This document shows, piece after piece, positions 17,851-27,533 of a stretch of 64,000 nucleotides of DNA. The notes beneath the pieces were generated by a model that saw only the letters and a list, made by a program, of their open reading frames with translations, made no database searches and was not told the DNA's origin. A program made the position numbers and the translations under genes. Position 1 is the stretch's first letter. Every line of letters starts with the position of its first letter. The stretch lies in NCBI RefSeq assembly GCF_936943645.1, contig NZ_CAKZJO010000039.1, forward strand, positions 17,906 through 81,905. The letters run 5' to 3'. Source of the stretch: an uncultured Bradyrhizobium sp. Its GTDB lineage: Bacteria > Pseudomonadota > Alphaproteobacteria > Rhizobiales > Xanthobacteraceae.

Positions 17851-18300
17851 TCACGTGGTAATGTCGAGCAGCGACTTTTCCGTCTCGGAATAGGCCTGAA
17901 TGACCTTCGCATTGGCAATGAAGCTGTACTTTGCAGCCGCCAGTTGAGCGAATTCGTTGGCGATATCAACATTGGGCGCTGCGACCAGGCCATCCTGGTT
18001 CGCGAAGGGAGCGCTCGGGTCGGACTGTACGGTATAGCTCGGCGAAACCGTCGACACGGTCGCGCTCGTGCCGCCGGGCGTCGAGCCGCTCGATTGGGAG
18101 ACCTGATCGACGCGCAACGGCACGTAAGCCGCGGGAAACGTCGGAGCGATGCACGAGCTGCCGGCAGAGGTCGCCTGGCTCGATCCGTCCGACGTCGGCA
18201 GCGGGCCGGTCGTTTGAACGTTGGCGATGTTGCTCGCGGCAACGTTCGCACGCAAACTAGCCGCGGAAAGTCCTGATGACGCAATCGAGAATATGCTCAT
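17851..18300 (-). CDS. Flagellar basal-body rod protein, FlgC-like
   Basis: The product has 149 residues. The N-terminus SIASSGLSAASLRANVAASNIANVQT is the Flg_bb_rod signature, and the C-terminus (VDIANEFAQLAAAKYSFIANAKVIQAYSETEKSLLDI) matches the Flg_bbr_C helix. The middle is a Ser/Thr/Gly-rich segment. It would be exported and assembled as a proximal-rod-type subunit. No other flagellar gene is within the window, so this is an orphan copy; it could be a rod paralogue of a second flagellar system. Confidence 0.85.
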   Translation of the reverse strand: MSIFSIASSGLSAASLRANVAASNIANVQTTGPLPTSDGSSQATSAGSSCIAPTFPAAYVPLRVDQVSQSSGSTPGGTSATVSTVSPSYTVQSDPSAPFANQDGLVAAPNVDIANEFAQLAAAKYSFIANAKVIQAYSETEKSLLDITT

Positions 18301-18412
18301 GGACTTTCAACTACAGAACAAGTGATACGCGTTCACTTATCCGAAGCGTAAGATGCGGCGCGTTGCCTTTCCGCCGTGGTAACCACCCGGCGCGCGCCGA
18401 TCCCTGGCGCGA

Positions 18413-19462
18413 CTACCCCGGCATCACCCCGAAGGCCTGCTTGAAGCGCTCCGCATAAGCCGGCCAGACCTCGGGATTGATGATACGCGGCGGGCGCCTG
18501 CCGTCGAGCGTATCCAGCACCTGCTCGGCGGCGATACGGCCCATGTTCTGGCGTGCCTCGATCGTGACGCCGGCGGTGTGCGGGCTTGCCAGCACATTGT
18601 CGAACTGGAGCAGCGGATGCTCCGGTGGCGGCGGCTCCTTGGACCAGACGTCGAGGCCGGCACCGGCGATGCGCTTGTCGCGCAGCGCCTGGAGCAGCGC
18701 ATCCTCGTCGTGGATGAAGCCGCGCGCCGTGGTGATGAAGTAGGCATGCGGCTGCATCAGCGCGAACTCGCGCGTGCTGATCATGTTGCGGCTGCCCTTG
18801 TCGAGCGGACAGGAGATCGAGACGAAATCGGCGCGGCGCAAGAGCTCGTCGAGCTCGACCTTCTCGCCGCCCCGCTCGGCCATCACCTCGGCCGACAGAT
18901 GGGGGTCATAGGCCAGCACCTTCATGCCGAGCAGACCCTTGCACAGGGCGGCAATGCGGCGGCCGACATTGCCGAGGCCGATGATGCCGACGGTCTTGTG
19001 CTCGACCTCGTTGCCGACGAGGTCATTGCGATTGACGTTGGCTTCCCGGCGCAGGCGACGATCAGACTGGATGATGCGCTTGGACAGCGTCAGCATCATC
19101 GCCAGTGCGTGCTCGGCGACGGAATGGGCGTTGCCGCCGGACTGGTTGACGACCAGCACCCCCGCGTTCGTGCAGGCCTCGACATCGACGGGGTCGAAGC
19201 CCGCGCCGTTGCTGGAGACCAGCAGCAGGTTCGGCGTCCGCTTCAGCAGGGCGGCATCGACATGGAAATGCGGCGCGAGCTCGTCGCGGGCGGCACCGAT
19301 CTGGTAGACATGGGCCGCGCTCAGGATCGGCGCGTAGAAATCTTCGGGGCTCTCGTTCTCGATGCGATCGAGCCGAACGTCGGGCCGCGCCTTCAGTATG
19401 TCGACATAGATCGGATTGGCCAGGTATTTGACGTAGAAGACGCGCTTGCTGTTGACGGACAT
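18413..19462 (-). CDS. D-2-hydroxyacid dehydrogenase (phosphoglycerate dehydrogenase family)
   Basis: The protein has 349 residues. The NAD motif is GIIGLGNVGRRIA near 160; the catalytic triad is in place as Arg in SSNGAGFDPVD-to-TTARG context, Glu in WSKEPPPPEHP and His in SPHTAG. The start at 19462 (MSVNSKRVFY) follows a GGAAGGG ribosome binding site. It reduces a 2-keto acid or oxidises a D-2-hydroxy acid with NAD(P). It is divergent from the two-subunit TPP decarboxylase genes, which act on 2-keto acids of the sulfopyruvate or phosphonopyruvate type, so a three-carbon hydroxy acid is a plausible substrate (inference). Confidence 0.92.
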   Translation of the reverse strand: MSVNSKRVFYVKYLANPIYVDILKARPDVRLDRIENESPEDFYAPILSAAHVYQIGAARDELAPHFHVDAALLKRTPNLLLVSSNGAGFDPVDVEACTNAGVLVVNQSGGNAHSVAEHALAMMLTLSKRIIQSDRRLRREANVNRNDLVGNEVEHKTVGIIGLGNVGRRIAALCKGLLGMKVLAYDPHLSAEVMAERGGEKVELDELLRRADFVSISCPLDKGSRNMISTREFALMQPHAYFITTARGFIHDEDALLQALRDKRIAGAGLDVWSKEPPPPEHPLLQFDNVLASPHTAGVTIEARQNMGRIAAEQVLDTLDGRRPPRIINPEVWPAYAERFKQAFGVMPG

Positions 19463-19707
19463 CAGGACCCTTCCGGCTCTCTCGAGGAGACCCGCAAGGC
19501 CAGCGCATACCGCGCCCCGTTCATGCGTCCCTCCCGCTCTCTCATTATTATTGCCGCTTATGACATAGCGGTGCCGGCCACGGCAGGCCCTCTGGCGCAG
19601 ATCACGGTGCCGGCCCGGACATGTTGACAATCCCGCCCGCTCCGTCAAGTTCGGCCGACAGCCGCGACGGCCGAAGAAGAAGCATGCGCGGCGCAAGGGA
19701 GAACGCA

Positions 19708-20274
19708 ATGGCGGTTGCGCAACGGCAGACTTCGCCTCAGGTGGCACAAGGGTCCAGTGACGGGAGCTGGCACGGCATCGTGCTGCAGACCTTGAAGCGG
19801 AACGAGATCAGCCTCGTCCCCTACGTGCCCGACCGCGTGCTGACCCCGTTGATCAAGAACCTGCATGCCGATCCCTTCTTCACGACCTTCGCCACCGCCC
19901 GCGAAGAGGAGGCGGTCGGCATCGTCTCGGGCGCCTGGATGGGCGGACGGCGCGGCGCGGTGCTGATGCAGACATCGGGCTTTGCCACGCTGGCCAACGT
20001 GCTGGCCTCGCTCGCGGTGCCCTACCAGATTCCGCTGATCATGTTCGTCTCCGAGCGCGGCACGCTCGGCGAGTTCAACTACGGCCAGTCGCTGGTCTGC
20101 CGTACCATGCGCCCGGTGCTGGACTCGCTGGCGCTGGAACACCACACCATCACCCGGCTCGACGAGCTCGAATTCATCGCCGACCGCTCGATCAAGCAGG
20201 CTGTCACGACCCAGGCGCCCGTGGCCCTGATCCTCAACCCGCTGCTCACCGGCGGCAAGACGTTCGACAAGTGA
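19708..20274 (+). CDS. TPP-dependent decarboxylase alpha subunit (sulfopyruvate/phosphonopyruvate decarboxylase type)
   Basis: The product has 188 residues covering only the pyrimidine-binding domain of a TPP enzyme. EEEAVGIVSGAWMGGRRGAVLMQTSG contains the conserved glutamate that activates TPP. The partner gene supplies the pyrophosphate-binding half, as in ComD/ComE sulfopyruvate decarboxylase. Start ATG 19708 follows AGGGAG; an ATG at 19684 is the alternative. The enzyme should decarboxylate a 2-keto acid with an acidic group to the aldehyde. Confidence 0.88.
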   Translation: MAVAQRQTSPQVAQGSSDGSWHGIVLQTLKRNEISLVPYVPDRVLTPLIKNLHADPFFTTFATAREEEAVGIVSGAWMGGRRGAVLMQTSGFATLANVLASLAVPYQIPLIMFVSERGTLGEFNYGQSLVCRTMRPVLDSLALEHHTITRLDELEFIADRSIKQAVTTQAPVALILNPLLTGGKTFDK

Positions 20275-20284
20275 GGCGCGCCAA

Positions 20285-20893
20285 ATGAGCTCGAACATGG
20301 ACAATCGCAACACCAAGGTGATGAACCGTTTCGACGTGACCTCGCGCCTGATCGGCAAGCTCAAGCACGAGGAAGCCGTGATCGGCGGCATCGGCAACAC
20401 CAATTTCGACCTCTGGGCCGCCGGCCACCGTCCGCAGAATTTCTACATGCTCGGCAGCATGGGGCTCGCTTTCCCGATCGCCCTCGGCGTGGCGCTGGCG
20501 CAACCCGACCGCCGCGTCTTCGCGCTCGAAGGCGACGGCTCGCTGCTGATGCAGCTCGGCGCGCTCTCGACCATCGCGACCTTGAAGCCGAAGAACCTGA
20601 TCATGATCGTGATGGACAACGGCATCTACCAGATTACCGGAGCCCAGCCGACACCCGCGGCCAGCGTCGCCGACATCGTCGCCATCGCCGCAGGCTCCGG
20701 CCTTGCCAACAGCGCCTGGGCCGCGGACGAGGAGGATTTCGAACGGTTGGTCGACGTGGCCATGTCTGCCGCCGAGCCACACCTCATCGCTGTCCGCATC
20801 GACGACAAGCCCGGCGTCGGCACCACGCGGCGGGACCCCGTCCAGATCCGGGAGCGCTTCATGCACGGGCTCGGCGTGCGCGAGCCACTTTAA
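20285..20893 (+). CDS. TPP-dependent decarboxylase beta subunit (sulfopyruvate/phosphonopyruvate decarboxylase type)
   Basis: The product has 202 residues corresponding to the PP-binding domain of TPP enzymes. The metal/TPP motif is GDGSLLMQLGALSTIATLKP ending in MDNGIYQ (GDG to N about 30 residues). It is located ten bases after the alpha subunit gene. The pair would form an alpha-beta heteromer. ATG 20285 is used; a second in-frame ATG lies four codons on. Substrate candidates are sulfopyruvate, phosphonopyruvate or a related 2-keto acid. Confidence 0.9.
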   Translation: MSSNMDNRNTKVMNRFDVTSRLIGKLKHEEAVIGGIGNTNFDLWAAGHRPQNFYMLGSMGLAFPIALGVALAQPDRRVFALEGDGSLLMQLGALSTIATLKPKNLIMIVMDNGIYQITGAQPTPAASVADIVAIAAGSGLANSAWAADEEDFERLVDVAMSAAEPHLIAVRIDDKPGVGTTRRDPVQIRERFMHGLGVREPL

Positions 20894-20970
20894 CGTTTCG
20901 TCATTAACTACACGCCGATCTGATGGAAGGACGGTACCGGTCCGCCGCCGATCCGTGCTAAGCGCAACGG

Positions 20971-21348
20971 ATGTCCATTTTGGTTCGATCCATTGCCTGG
21001 CTGCTTGCGGCTGCCGTGACTTTCGCCACCCTCGGTCCCCCCGGCCTTCGGCCTCATTCCGACCTCGGTCAGGACGGCGAGCATGCACTCGCATTCATCC
21101 TGGTGGGCCTGGCCTTCGGCCTGGCCTATCGGCATCGGCGCGTGCTGATCGCAGCGGCCGCCGTGGTCCTGATCGGTGTGCTCGAGCTGATGCAATTTTG
21201 GGCACCGGGTCGCCACGCCCGGCTGGAGGATTTTCTGGTCGACGCGCTCACCGCCTGCACCGGCTTTGCGCTCGCGGCCGGAGCGGATTGGCTGTTCTCG
21301 CGCTTTCGCGCTGGACCCGCCGTAACGAGCGAAGGCCCCGCGGAGTGA
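20971..21348 (+). CDS. VanZ-like family membrane protein
   Basis: The product has 125 residues with about four hydrophobic segments. The central LGQDGEHALAFILVGLAFGLAY and GVLELMQFWAPGRHARLEDFLVDALTACTGFAL show the VanZ-like pattern (E..Q...pgR...l.D...n..G). VanZ relatives are polytopic membrane proteins whose role outside teicoplanin resistance is unclear. It ends within the hairpin at 21334-21362 and is convergent with the DUF1236 gene. Confidence 0.85.
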   Translation: MSILVRSIAWLLAAAVTFATLGPPGLRPHSDLGQDGEHALAFILVGLAFGLAYRHRRVLIAAAAVVLIGVLELMQFWAPGRHARLEDFLVDALTACTGFALAAGADWLFSRFRAGPAVTSEGPAE

Positions 21349-21362
21349 CGCTCCGCAGGGCC
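21334..21362. terminator. Hairpin between convergent genes (likely bidirectional terminator)
   Basis: GGCCCCGCGGAG (21334-21345) pairs with CTCCGCAGGGCC (21351-21362) with one mismatch around a 5-base loop. The stem overlaps the stop codon of the VanZ-like gene and sits 30 bases from the stop of the converging DUF1236 gene. No long T-run follows, so its strength is uncertain. Confidence 0.5.
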
Positions 21363-21392
21363 CATCTTCTCAACACTTAGCAATGCTGCCGA

Positions 21393-21776
21393 TCAGTCGA
21401 TGATCTTGACGACGCGGCGCGTCCGCGGCTCCACGATCACGCGGCGATCATTCACGACTGCATAGCGATACTCGGTGTAATTCGGCACGGGACGCAGCAC
21501 CACGGTCGGCGGCAGCGGCTCACCGACCACAACGCGCTCCTCCACCACGACGGAATCGCTGCGAGGAATTCCGCCCAGCACTGCATTCGGTATTTCGAGA
21601 CCCGCGCCAACGGCCGCACCGACGGTGCCGCCGACCATCGCGCCGATCGGGCCGCCGATGTCGCCACCCGCGCGCGCGCCGTCCCTGGCGCCCTGTTCGG
21701 TCGTCGACTGGGCAAAGGCTGCACTCGACGCCAGCAGCGACGCAGCAGCCAACGAAATCGCAAGACGGGTTTTCAT
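21393..21776 (-). CDS. DUF1236 domain exported protein
   Basis: The product has 127 residues. A Sec signal peptide starts MKTRLAISLAAASLLASSAAFAQ, cleaved after AFA. A glycine-rich segment follows (GGPIGAMVGGTVGAAVGAGL), similar to glycine-zipper regions. The C-terminus YRYAVVNDRRVIVEPRTRRVVKIID is the DUF1236 hallmark. It is probably periplasmic or outer-membrane associated. Function is unknown; the family is abundant in Bradyrhizobium and relatives. GGAG ten bases before ATG 21776 supports this start. Confidence 0.88.
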   Translation of the reverse strand: MKTRLAISLAAASLLASSAAFAQSTTEQGARDGARAGGDIGGPIGAMVGGTVGAAVGAGLEIPNAVLGGIPRSDSVVVEERVVVGEPLPPTVVLRPVPNYTEYRYAVVNDRRVIVEPRTRRVVKIID

Positions 21777-21890
21777 ATTGTTTTGTCTCCAGTGATTGTC
21801 CTGCGCCTTCAACCGCGGGCCCGGATCATTGTTCCGGTTCCCGCGTGCCGAAGGATGCAGCAAGACTGGAGACTGTTACCGCGTAACAGT

Positions 21891-22778
21891 TCAGCTAGCG
21901 GCGATCTCGTGGCCTGCCATCAGTTCCAGCGCCCGCACCATCGCGGAGTGATCCCAGGCCTTGCCGCCATGCGCGGTGCAGGACGAGAACAATTGCTGCG
22001 CCACCGCCGTGCTCGGGAGCGACAGGCCGAGCGCACGCGCGCCGTCCAGCGCAAGATTGAGATCCTTCTGGTGCAGCTCGATGCGGAAGCCCGGATCGAA
22101 ATTACGCTTCACCATCCGCTCGCCATGCACCTCGAGGATCCGCGAGGAGGCAAAGCCGCCCATCAGCGCCTTGCGCACCAGCGCAGGATCAGCGCCGGCC
22201 TTGGATGCAAACAGCAGTGCCTCACTCACTGCCTCGATGGTCAGCGCGACGATGATCTGGTTGGCGACCTTCGTGGTCTGACCGTCACCGTTGGCACCGA
22301 CATGGGTGACGTTCTTGCCCATCTTGTCGAACACCGGCTTCATGGTGCCGAAGGCCCGCTCGGGGCCGCCGACCATGATGGTGAGGCTCGCAGCCCTCGC
22401 CCCGACCTCGCCGCCCGACACCGGCGCATCGAGATAATCAGCCCCCAGCGCCTCGATCTTCTTGGCGAACTCCTTCGTCGCCAGCGGCGAGATCGAGCTC
22501 ATGTCGACCACTATCTTGCCTTTGGAGATGCCGCTGGCAACGCCGTCCTTGCCGAACAGCACGGCCTCCACATGCGGGGTGTCAGGCACCATGATGATGA
22601 CGGCGTCCGCCTGCTCCGCGACCTCCTTGGCCGATTTGCAGGCAATGCCGCCCGCCGCGATCAGCTCGGGCGCAACAGGCGCAACGTCATGCAGGAGCAC
22701 GCGATGGCCCGCGGCCAGGAGGTGGCCGGCCATCGGCCGTCCCATGGTGCCAAGTCCGATGAAGCCGATGTCGATCAT
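21891..22778 (-). CDS. glxR: 2-hydroxy-3-oxopropionate (tartronate semialdehyde) reductase
   Basis: The protein has 295 residues of the beta-hydroxyacid dehydrogenase family. The start MIDIGFIGLGTMGRPMAGHLLAAGH holds the GxGxxG NADH motif; the substrate motif DAPVSGGEVGARAASLTIMVGG and the catalytic lysine helix GQTTKVANQIIVALT are present. It reduces tartronate semialdehyde, made by glyoxylate carboligase, to D-glycerate. It lies at the end of the gcl-hyi-glxR operon with 12 bases to hyi. Confidence 0.94.
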   Translation of the reverse strand: MIDIGFIGLGTMGRPMAGHLLAAGHRVLLHDVAPVAPELIAAGGIACKSAKEVAEQADAVIIMVPDTPHVEAVLFGKDGVASGISKGKIVVDMSSISPLATKEFAKKIEALGADYLDAPVSGGEVGARAASLTIMVGGPERAFGTMKPVFDKMGKNVTHVGANGDGQTTKVANQIIVALTIEAVSEALLFASKAGADPALVRKALMGGFASSRILEVHGERMVKRNFDPGFRIELHQKDLNLALDGARALGLSLPSTAVAQQLFSSCTAHGGKAWDHSAMVRALELMAGHEIAAS

Positions 22779-22790
22779 GTCTGCGTTTCC

Positions 22791-23576
22791 TCACGTCTCG
22801 AAAGTCTGTGCCGCATGCCAGGAAAGGCCTTCCAGGGTCGTGGTGCGCGGCTTGTATTCGCAGCCGATCCAGCCGCGATAGCCGATCGCGTCGAGATGGC
22901 GGAACAGGAAGGGATAATTGATCTCGCCGGTGCCGGGCTCATGACGGCCGGGATTGTCGGCGAGCTGGATGTGGGCGATCTCAGGCAGATATTCCTGCAT
23001 GGTGCGGGCGAGATCGCCCTCCATGATCTGCATGTGGTAGATATCGTACTGGACGAACAGGTTGTTCGACCGCACTTCGGAGATGAGCTGGATCGCCTGC
23101 TCGGTGCCGTTGAGGAAGAAGCCGGGAATGTCGAGCGTATTAATCGGCTCGACCAGCAGCTTGATGTTCTCCCGCGCCAGGGTCGAGGCCGCAAAACGCA
23201 GGTTTCCGACCAGCGTCTCCTGAAGCTCGCGCGGATCGGCATCGTTGGGCGCGATGCCGACGAGGCAGTTGAGCTGCTCGCAGTCGAGCGCCTTGGCATA
23301 GTCGATGGCGCCAAACACGCCGTCGCGGAATTCGGCGGCGCGATCGGGCAGGATCGCGATGCCGCGCTCGCCGCCGGCCCAATTGCCTGCGGGAAGATTA
23401 TGCAGCACCTGTGTCAGCCCGTGCGCCTCGAGCTGCTCGCGCAGCTGCGCCTTGTCGAAATCATAGGGAAAGAGATATTCGACTCCCGAGAAGCCGGCCG
23501 CCTTCGCCGCAGCGAAGCGATCGATGAACGGCATCTCGTTGAAGAGCATGGTGAGGTTGGCGGCGAATTTCGGCAT
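22791..23576 (-). CDS. hyi: Hydroxypyruvate isomerase
   Basis: The protein has 261 residues with a TIM-barrel xylose-isomerase-like fold. The N-terminus MPKFAANLTMLFNEMPFIDRFAAAKAAGFSGVEYLFPYDF is the Hyi signature, and the metal-ligand segments LLVEPINTLDIPGFFL and QYDIYHMQIMEGD are intact. It interconverts hydroxypyruvate and tartronate semialdehyde. It lies 12 bases after gcl and 12 before glxR, all on the minus strand. Confidence 0.94.
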   Translation of the reverse strand: MPKFAANLTMLFNEMPFIDRFAAAKAAGFSGVEYLFPYDFDKAQLREQLEAHGLTQVLHNLPAGNWAGGERGIAILPDRAAEFRDGVFGAIDYAKALDCEQLNCLVGIAPNDADPRELQETLVGNLRFAASTLARENIKLLVEPINTLDIPGFFLNGTEQAIQLISEVRSNNLFVQYDIYHMQIMEGDLARTMQEYLPEIAHIQLADNPGRHEPGTGEINYPFLFRHLDAIGYRGWIGCEYKPRTTTLEGLSWHAAQTFET

Positions 23577-23588
23577 GGATGCTCTCCC

Positions 23589-25379
23589 CTACTCGGCCGG
23601 CTGCAGCACGGCGGGCCTGACGGTCCCGACCTCGTCGAGCGGCAGATCCAGCACCTCCTCGAACTCGACGATGTTGTCGATCTCGGTGCCCATCGCGATG
23701 TTGGTGACGCGTTCGAGGATGAACTCGACGACGACAGGCACGCGATGCTTCGCCATCAACTCGCGCGCGGTCGCGAATGCAGCCTGCGTGTCCTTGGGGT
23801 CGGTGACGCGGATCGCCTTGCAGCCGAGGCCTTCTGCCACCGCAACATGGTCGACGCCGTAGGCACCGATCTCCGGGGAGTTGATGTTCTCGAACGAAAG
23901 CTGGACATGGTAATCCATGTCGAAACCGCGCTGGGCCTGGCGGATCAGGCCGAGATAGGAATTGTTCACGACGACGTGGATGTAGGGCAGATTGAACTGC
24001 GCCCCGACCGCGAGCTCCTCGATCAGAAACTGGAAGTCGTAGTCGCCGGAGAGCGCGACGATCTCGCGCTCCGGACACGCCGCACGTACGCCAAGCGCAG
24101 CGGGCAGCGTCCAGCCGAGCGGCCCCGCCTGCCCGGCATTGATCCAGTTGCGTGGGCGATAGACGCCGAGGAATTGCGCACCAGCAATCTGCGACAGACC
24201 GATCACCGTGACATAGGTTGTGTCGCGGCCGAACGCCTTGTTCATCTCTTCATAGACGCGCTGCGGCTTGATCGGGACGTTGTCGAAATGGCTCTTGCGC
24301 AGCATCGTCTTCTTGCGGTCGCGGCAAGCCGCGGGCCACGCCTGGCGCTCGCGGAGCTTGCCTGACCGCCGCCACTCCCTGGCGACGGTGACGAACAGTT
24401 CGAGCGCAGCCTTGGCATCCGAGACGATGCCGAGATCGGGATTGAACACACGCCCGATCTGGGTCGGCTCGATGTCGACGTGAACGAATTTTCGGCCCTT
24501 GGTGTAGGTCTCGACCGAGCCGGTGTGGCGGTTGGCCCAGCGGTTGCCGATGCCGAGCACGAAGTCGGATTCGAGCATCGTGGCGTTGCCATAGCGATGG
24601 CTGGTCTGCAGGCCGACCATGCCGGCCATCAGCACGTGATCGTCGGGGATCGCGCCCCAGCCCATCAGCGTCGGCACGACGGGCACGTTGGCGATCTCGG
24701 CGAATTCCACCAGCAGGTTCGAGGCATCGGCATTGATGATGCCGCCACCGGCGACGATCAGCGGCCGCTCGGCGGCGTTGAGCATCTCCAGCGCCTTCTC
24801 GACCTGCTTGCGGGTCGCGGTCGGCTTGTAGACCGGGAGCGGCTCATAGGTCTCGTCGTCGAACTCGATTTCGGCGAGCTGCACGTCGAGCGGCATGTCG
24901 ATCAGCACAGGCCCCGGCCTCCCTGAGCGCATCACATGAAACGCCTGGCTGAACACGCGCGGCACCAGCGCCGGCTCGCGTACGGTCACCGCCCATTTGG
25001 TCACGGGCTTTGCGATCGACTCGATGTCGACGGCCTGGAAGTCCTCCTTGTAGAGCCGCGCCCGCGGCGCCTGCCCGGTGATGCAGAGGATCGGAATGGA
25101 ATCGGCGATCGCCGAATAGAGCCCGGTGATCATGTCGGTGCCCGCCGGCCCCGAGGTTCCGATGCAGACGCCGATATTGCCGGCCTTGGCCCGCGTATAG
25201 CCCTCGGCCATGTGCGAGGCGCCCTCGACATGCCGCGCCAGAATGTGGCGGATCGAGCCGCGCTTCTTCAGCGCCGAGTAGAGCGGATTGATCGCGGCCC
25301 CGGGAACTCCGAAGGCGGTTGAGATGCCTTCCTTCTCCAGAATTCGGACGGCAGCATCGACGGCTCGCATCTTCGCCAT
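23589..25379 (-). CDS. gcl: Glyoxylate carboligase
   Basis: This 596-residue TPP enzyme condenses two glyoxylates to tartronate semialdehyde and CO2. The segment [20 protein letters not shown] carries valine where other TPP enzymes have the catalytic glutamate, the known Gcl peculiarity. The TPP motif is [33 protein letters not shown]. Start ATG 25379 ([18 protein letters not shown]) follows GAGG by eight bases. It opens the gcl-hyi-glxR operon. Glyoxylate can come from purine/allantoin breakdown, glycolate, or oxalyl-CoA reduction. Confidence 0.96.
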   Translation of the reverse strand: MAKMRAVDAAVRILEKEGISTAFGVPGAAINPLYSALKKRGSIRHILARHVEGASHMAEGYTRAKAGNIGVCIGTSGPAGTDMITGLYSAIADSIPILCITGQAPRARLYKEDFQAVDIESIAKPVTKWAVTVREPALVPRVFSQAFHVMRSGRPGPVLIDMPLDVQLAEIEFDDETYEPLPVYKPTATRKQVEKALEMLNAAERPLIVAGGGIINADASNLLVEFAEIANVPVVPTLMGWGAIPDDHVLMAGMVGLQTSHRYGNATMLESDFVLGIGNRWANRHTGSVETYTKGRKFVHVDIEPTQIGRVFNPDLGIVSDAKAALELFVTVAREWRRSGKLRERQAWPAACRDRKKTMLRKSHFDNVPIKPQRVYEEMNKAFGRDTTYVTVIGLSQIAGAQFLGVYRPRNWINAGQAGPLGWTLPAALGVRAACPEREIVALSGDYDFQFLIEELAVGAQFNLPYIHVVVNNSYLGLIRQAQRGFDMDYHVQLSFENINSPEIGAYGVDHVAVAEGLGCKAIRVTDPKDTQAAFATARELMAKHRVPVVVEFILERVTNIAMGTEIDNIVEFEEVLDLPLDEVGTVRPAVLQPAE

Positions 25380-25531
25380 ATCGGACCTCGCTTGTTTCAC
25401 GTCAGCGAGCGAGATCATCAGGCGCGAGAGATGCGATCTCAACGAAATCGATTTTATTTTCCACGATGCGGCAGCCGCAGAAAAAGCGCGGTGGTCTCAA
25501 TCGGTTAGATCGAGATATCCGTGAAAGCAGT

Positions 25532-27334
25532 TCACTCGAACAGCGGCGCCAGCGCCATCTGCGGCACCAGCACCAGGCCCTTGTCGGTGATGCGAATTTC
25601 CGGAATGACCGATAGGGGAATCAAATTGAAGCCCATGTAGGGAATGGTGCAGCCGGCCTCGGCCCATTCCTTCTTCAGCGCCTTGACCTCTTCGGCCACA
25701 TCAATGACGCGCTTGTCGGACAGGAGCCCCGCGATCGGCAGCGGAACCAGCGCCCTCACCTTGCCGTCGGCGACGACGCAGACGCCACCCTGCTGCTCCC
25801 TGATCGCCGCGATCGCGACCTGCATGTCGGCCTCGTTGATGCCGGCGACGATGATGTTGTGACTGTCATGGCCGACGCTGGAGGCGACCGCGCCGCGCTT
25901 CAGGCCAAAGTCCTTCAAGAGGCCATGGGCGACGTTGCCGGCCGACTTGCCGTGGCGCTCGACCACCGTGACGAAGCAGAGGCCGTAGCCTGCGAACAGC
26001 GACGGCCAGTCCTTCGCGGGCTCGATCTTAACCTTCTCATGGATCAGCGTGATGCCCGGCAGCGCAGTCTTGATCGCGTTGACGGTACACGCCTTCGCCG
26101 GCAGCTCCGGCGTCAGCTTGACCTTCTCCGGCAGCTTCACCGTGGCGTAGGCCGCCTTCGGATATTGATAGCGCTGCGACAGCGCCTGATCGAGACGCGG
26201 CGTGATCTTGCCGTGCTCGACCACGAGCTCGCCGCCATACCAGGTGCATTGCGGATCGAGATTGTCGTCCATCAGCACGAGATCGGCACGGCGGCCACCG
26301 CCGAGGCCACCAATATCGCCATCCATGCCGAAGCGCGTGGCGCCATGGAGCGAGCCCATCGACCAGGCCTGCTCCGGCGACATCCCCGCCTTCACGGCTT
26401 CGCGCACCACCCAGTCGAGACCGAACATCATGAGATCGTCGGCATCGCGGTCATCGGTGCAGACCGCGGTGCGCTTGTGCGAGGCGCCGAGCTCGGTGAC
26501 CGTCCGGATCGCCTGCGGCAGCGAATGCCAGGGCGTCGTTGGCGGTCCGCCGCGCAGGAAAACCCAGACACCGGCGTCGAGCAGATCGTCGGCGATGTCA
26601 CGGTCAATTGCCTCGTGGGTGTCGGTCACACCGCTCGCCGCATAGGCCGCAACGAATTCGCGGCCGTAGACGTGACCCGACACCGGCCGCCCGCGCTTCA
26701 GCGCTGCGGCGAGGATCGCATGGCTACGCTCGTCGCCCATGGTCACCGGGACGAAATCCATCTTCTCGCCGAGCGCGACCGCTTCAGGCCAGCGGTCGAA
26801 CAATCCGGCGATCTTGTCGGGCGTGAGATCGCCGCCGGCGGTCTCCAGCTCCGCCGACGTGGCCGGCACCGTGCTCGGCACCGTCAGGAAGATCGACAGC
26901 GGCGCCTCGCGCGCGTCCTCCAGCATCGCCTCGACGCCGGCGACGTCCATGACGTTGCCGATCTCGTGGCTGTCGCAGAAGATCGTGGTGGTGCCGTTCA
27001 GCAGCGCGGCCTCGGCATAGGCGCAGGCCGTCACCATCGAAGATTCGATGTGGATGTGCGGGTCGACGAGGCCCGGCGCGATGATGCCGCCGGCGGCGTC
27101 ATAGAGCGGAACGTCACTCCACGCCTTCTTCGCCGCACCAGCGGGTTTCACCGCCGCGATCCGGCCGCCTGTGATCCAGACCTCGCGTCCCGGATGGATG
27201 CGCTCCGAATAGGTCGAGAGCAGCCGCGCACCAGTGATGACGAGACCCGGCGCAATCCGCGCCGAGGCGACGTCGGCCAGACGCCGGGTCATGCTGTGCA
27301 GCGGGGCGACGGCAAAACGGGTCAGCTTGGTCAT
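25532..27334 (-). CDS. ade: Adenine deaminase (Ade family)
   Basis: This is a 600-residue amidohydrolase. The metal motif is [10 protein letters not shown] near residue 90, with SHEIGN, GHVYGRE and [10 protein letters not shown] further on, the full Ade set; the C-terminal Ade domain ends with the conserved [21 protein letters not shown]. It deaminates adenine to hypoxanthine, feeding purine breakdown towards ureidoglycolate and glyoxylate. Start ATG 27334 follows GAGGG. It is upstream of gcl on the same strand, with 152 bases between, so it may be co-regulated with glyoxylate use. Confidence 0.93.
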   Translation of the reverse strand: MTKLTRFAVAPLHSMTRRLADVASARIAPGLVITGARLLSTYSERIHPGREVWITGGRIAAVKPAGAAKKAWSDVPLYDAAGGIIAPGLVDPHIHIESSMVTACAYAEAALLNGTTTIFCDSHEIGNVMDVAGVEAMLEDAREAPLSIFLTVPSTVPATSAELETAGGDLTPDKIAGLFDRWPEAVALGEKMDFVPVTMGDERSHAILAAALKRGRPVSGHVYGREFVAAYAASGVTDTHEAIDRDIADDLLDAGVWVFLRGGPPTTPWHSLPQAIRTVTELGASHKRTAVCTDDRDADDLMMFGLDWVVREAVKAGMSPEQAWSMGSLHGATRFGMDGDIGGLGGGRRADLVLMDDNLDPQCTWYGGELVVEHGKITPRLDQALSQRYQYPKAAYATVKLPEKVKLTPELPAKACTVNAIKTALPGITLIHEKVKIEPAKDWPSLFAGYGLCFVTVVERHGKSAGNVAHGLLKDFGLKRGAVASSVGHDSHNIIVAGINEADMQVAIAAIREQQGGVCVVADGKVRALVPLPIAGLLSDKRVIDVAEEVKALKKEWAEAGCTIPYMGFNLIPLSVIPEIRITDKGLVLVPQMALAPLFE

Positions 27335-27533
27335 CAGGACCCTCGCAAGCTGTGAGCTTGGCAATGCTCGCGCCGCTCTTCATGCGGGGCAAGAGCAAAT
27401 TAAATAGTACGCCTGCTTGCGCATTGGGCAAGAGGCCTCCCTGCTCTCAAAGTTGATGGATAGACGTACTGCATGCTATCATTGTATTTGCGGAATCGAC
27501 AAACGAAGTTCTGCCAAATACTGAAGCAAGTAC

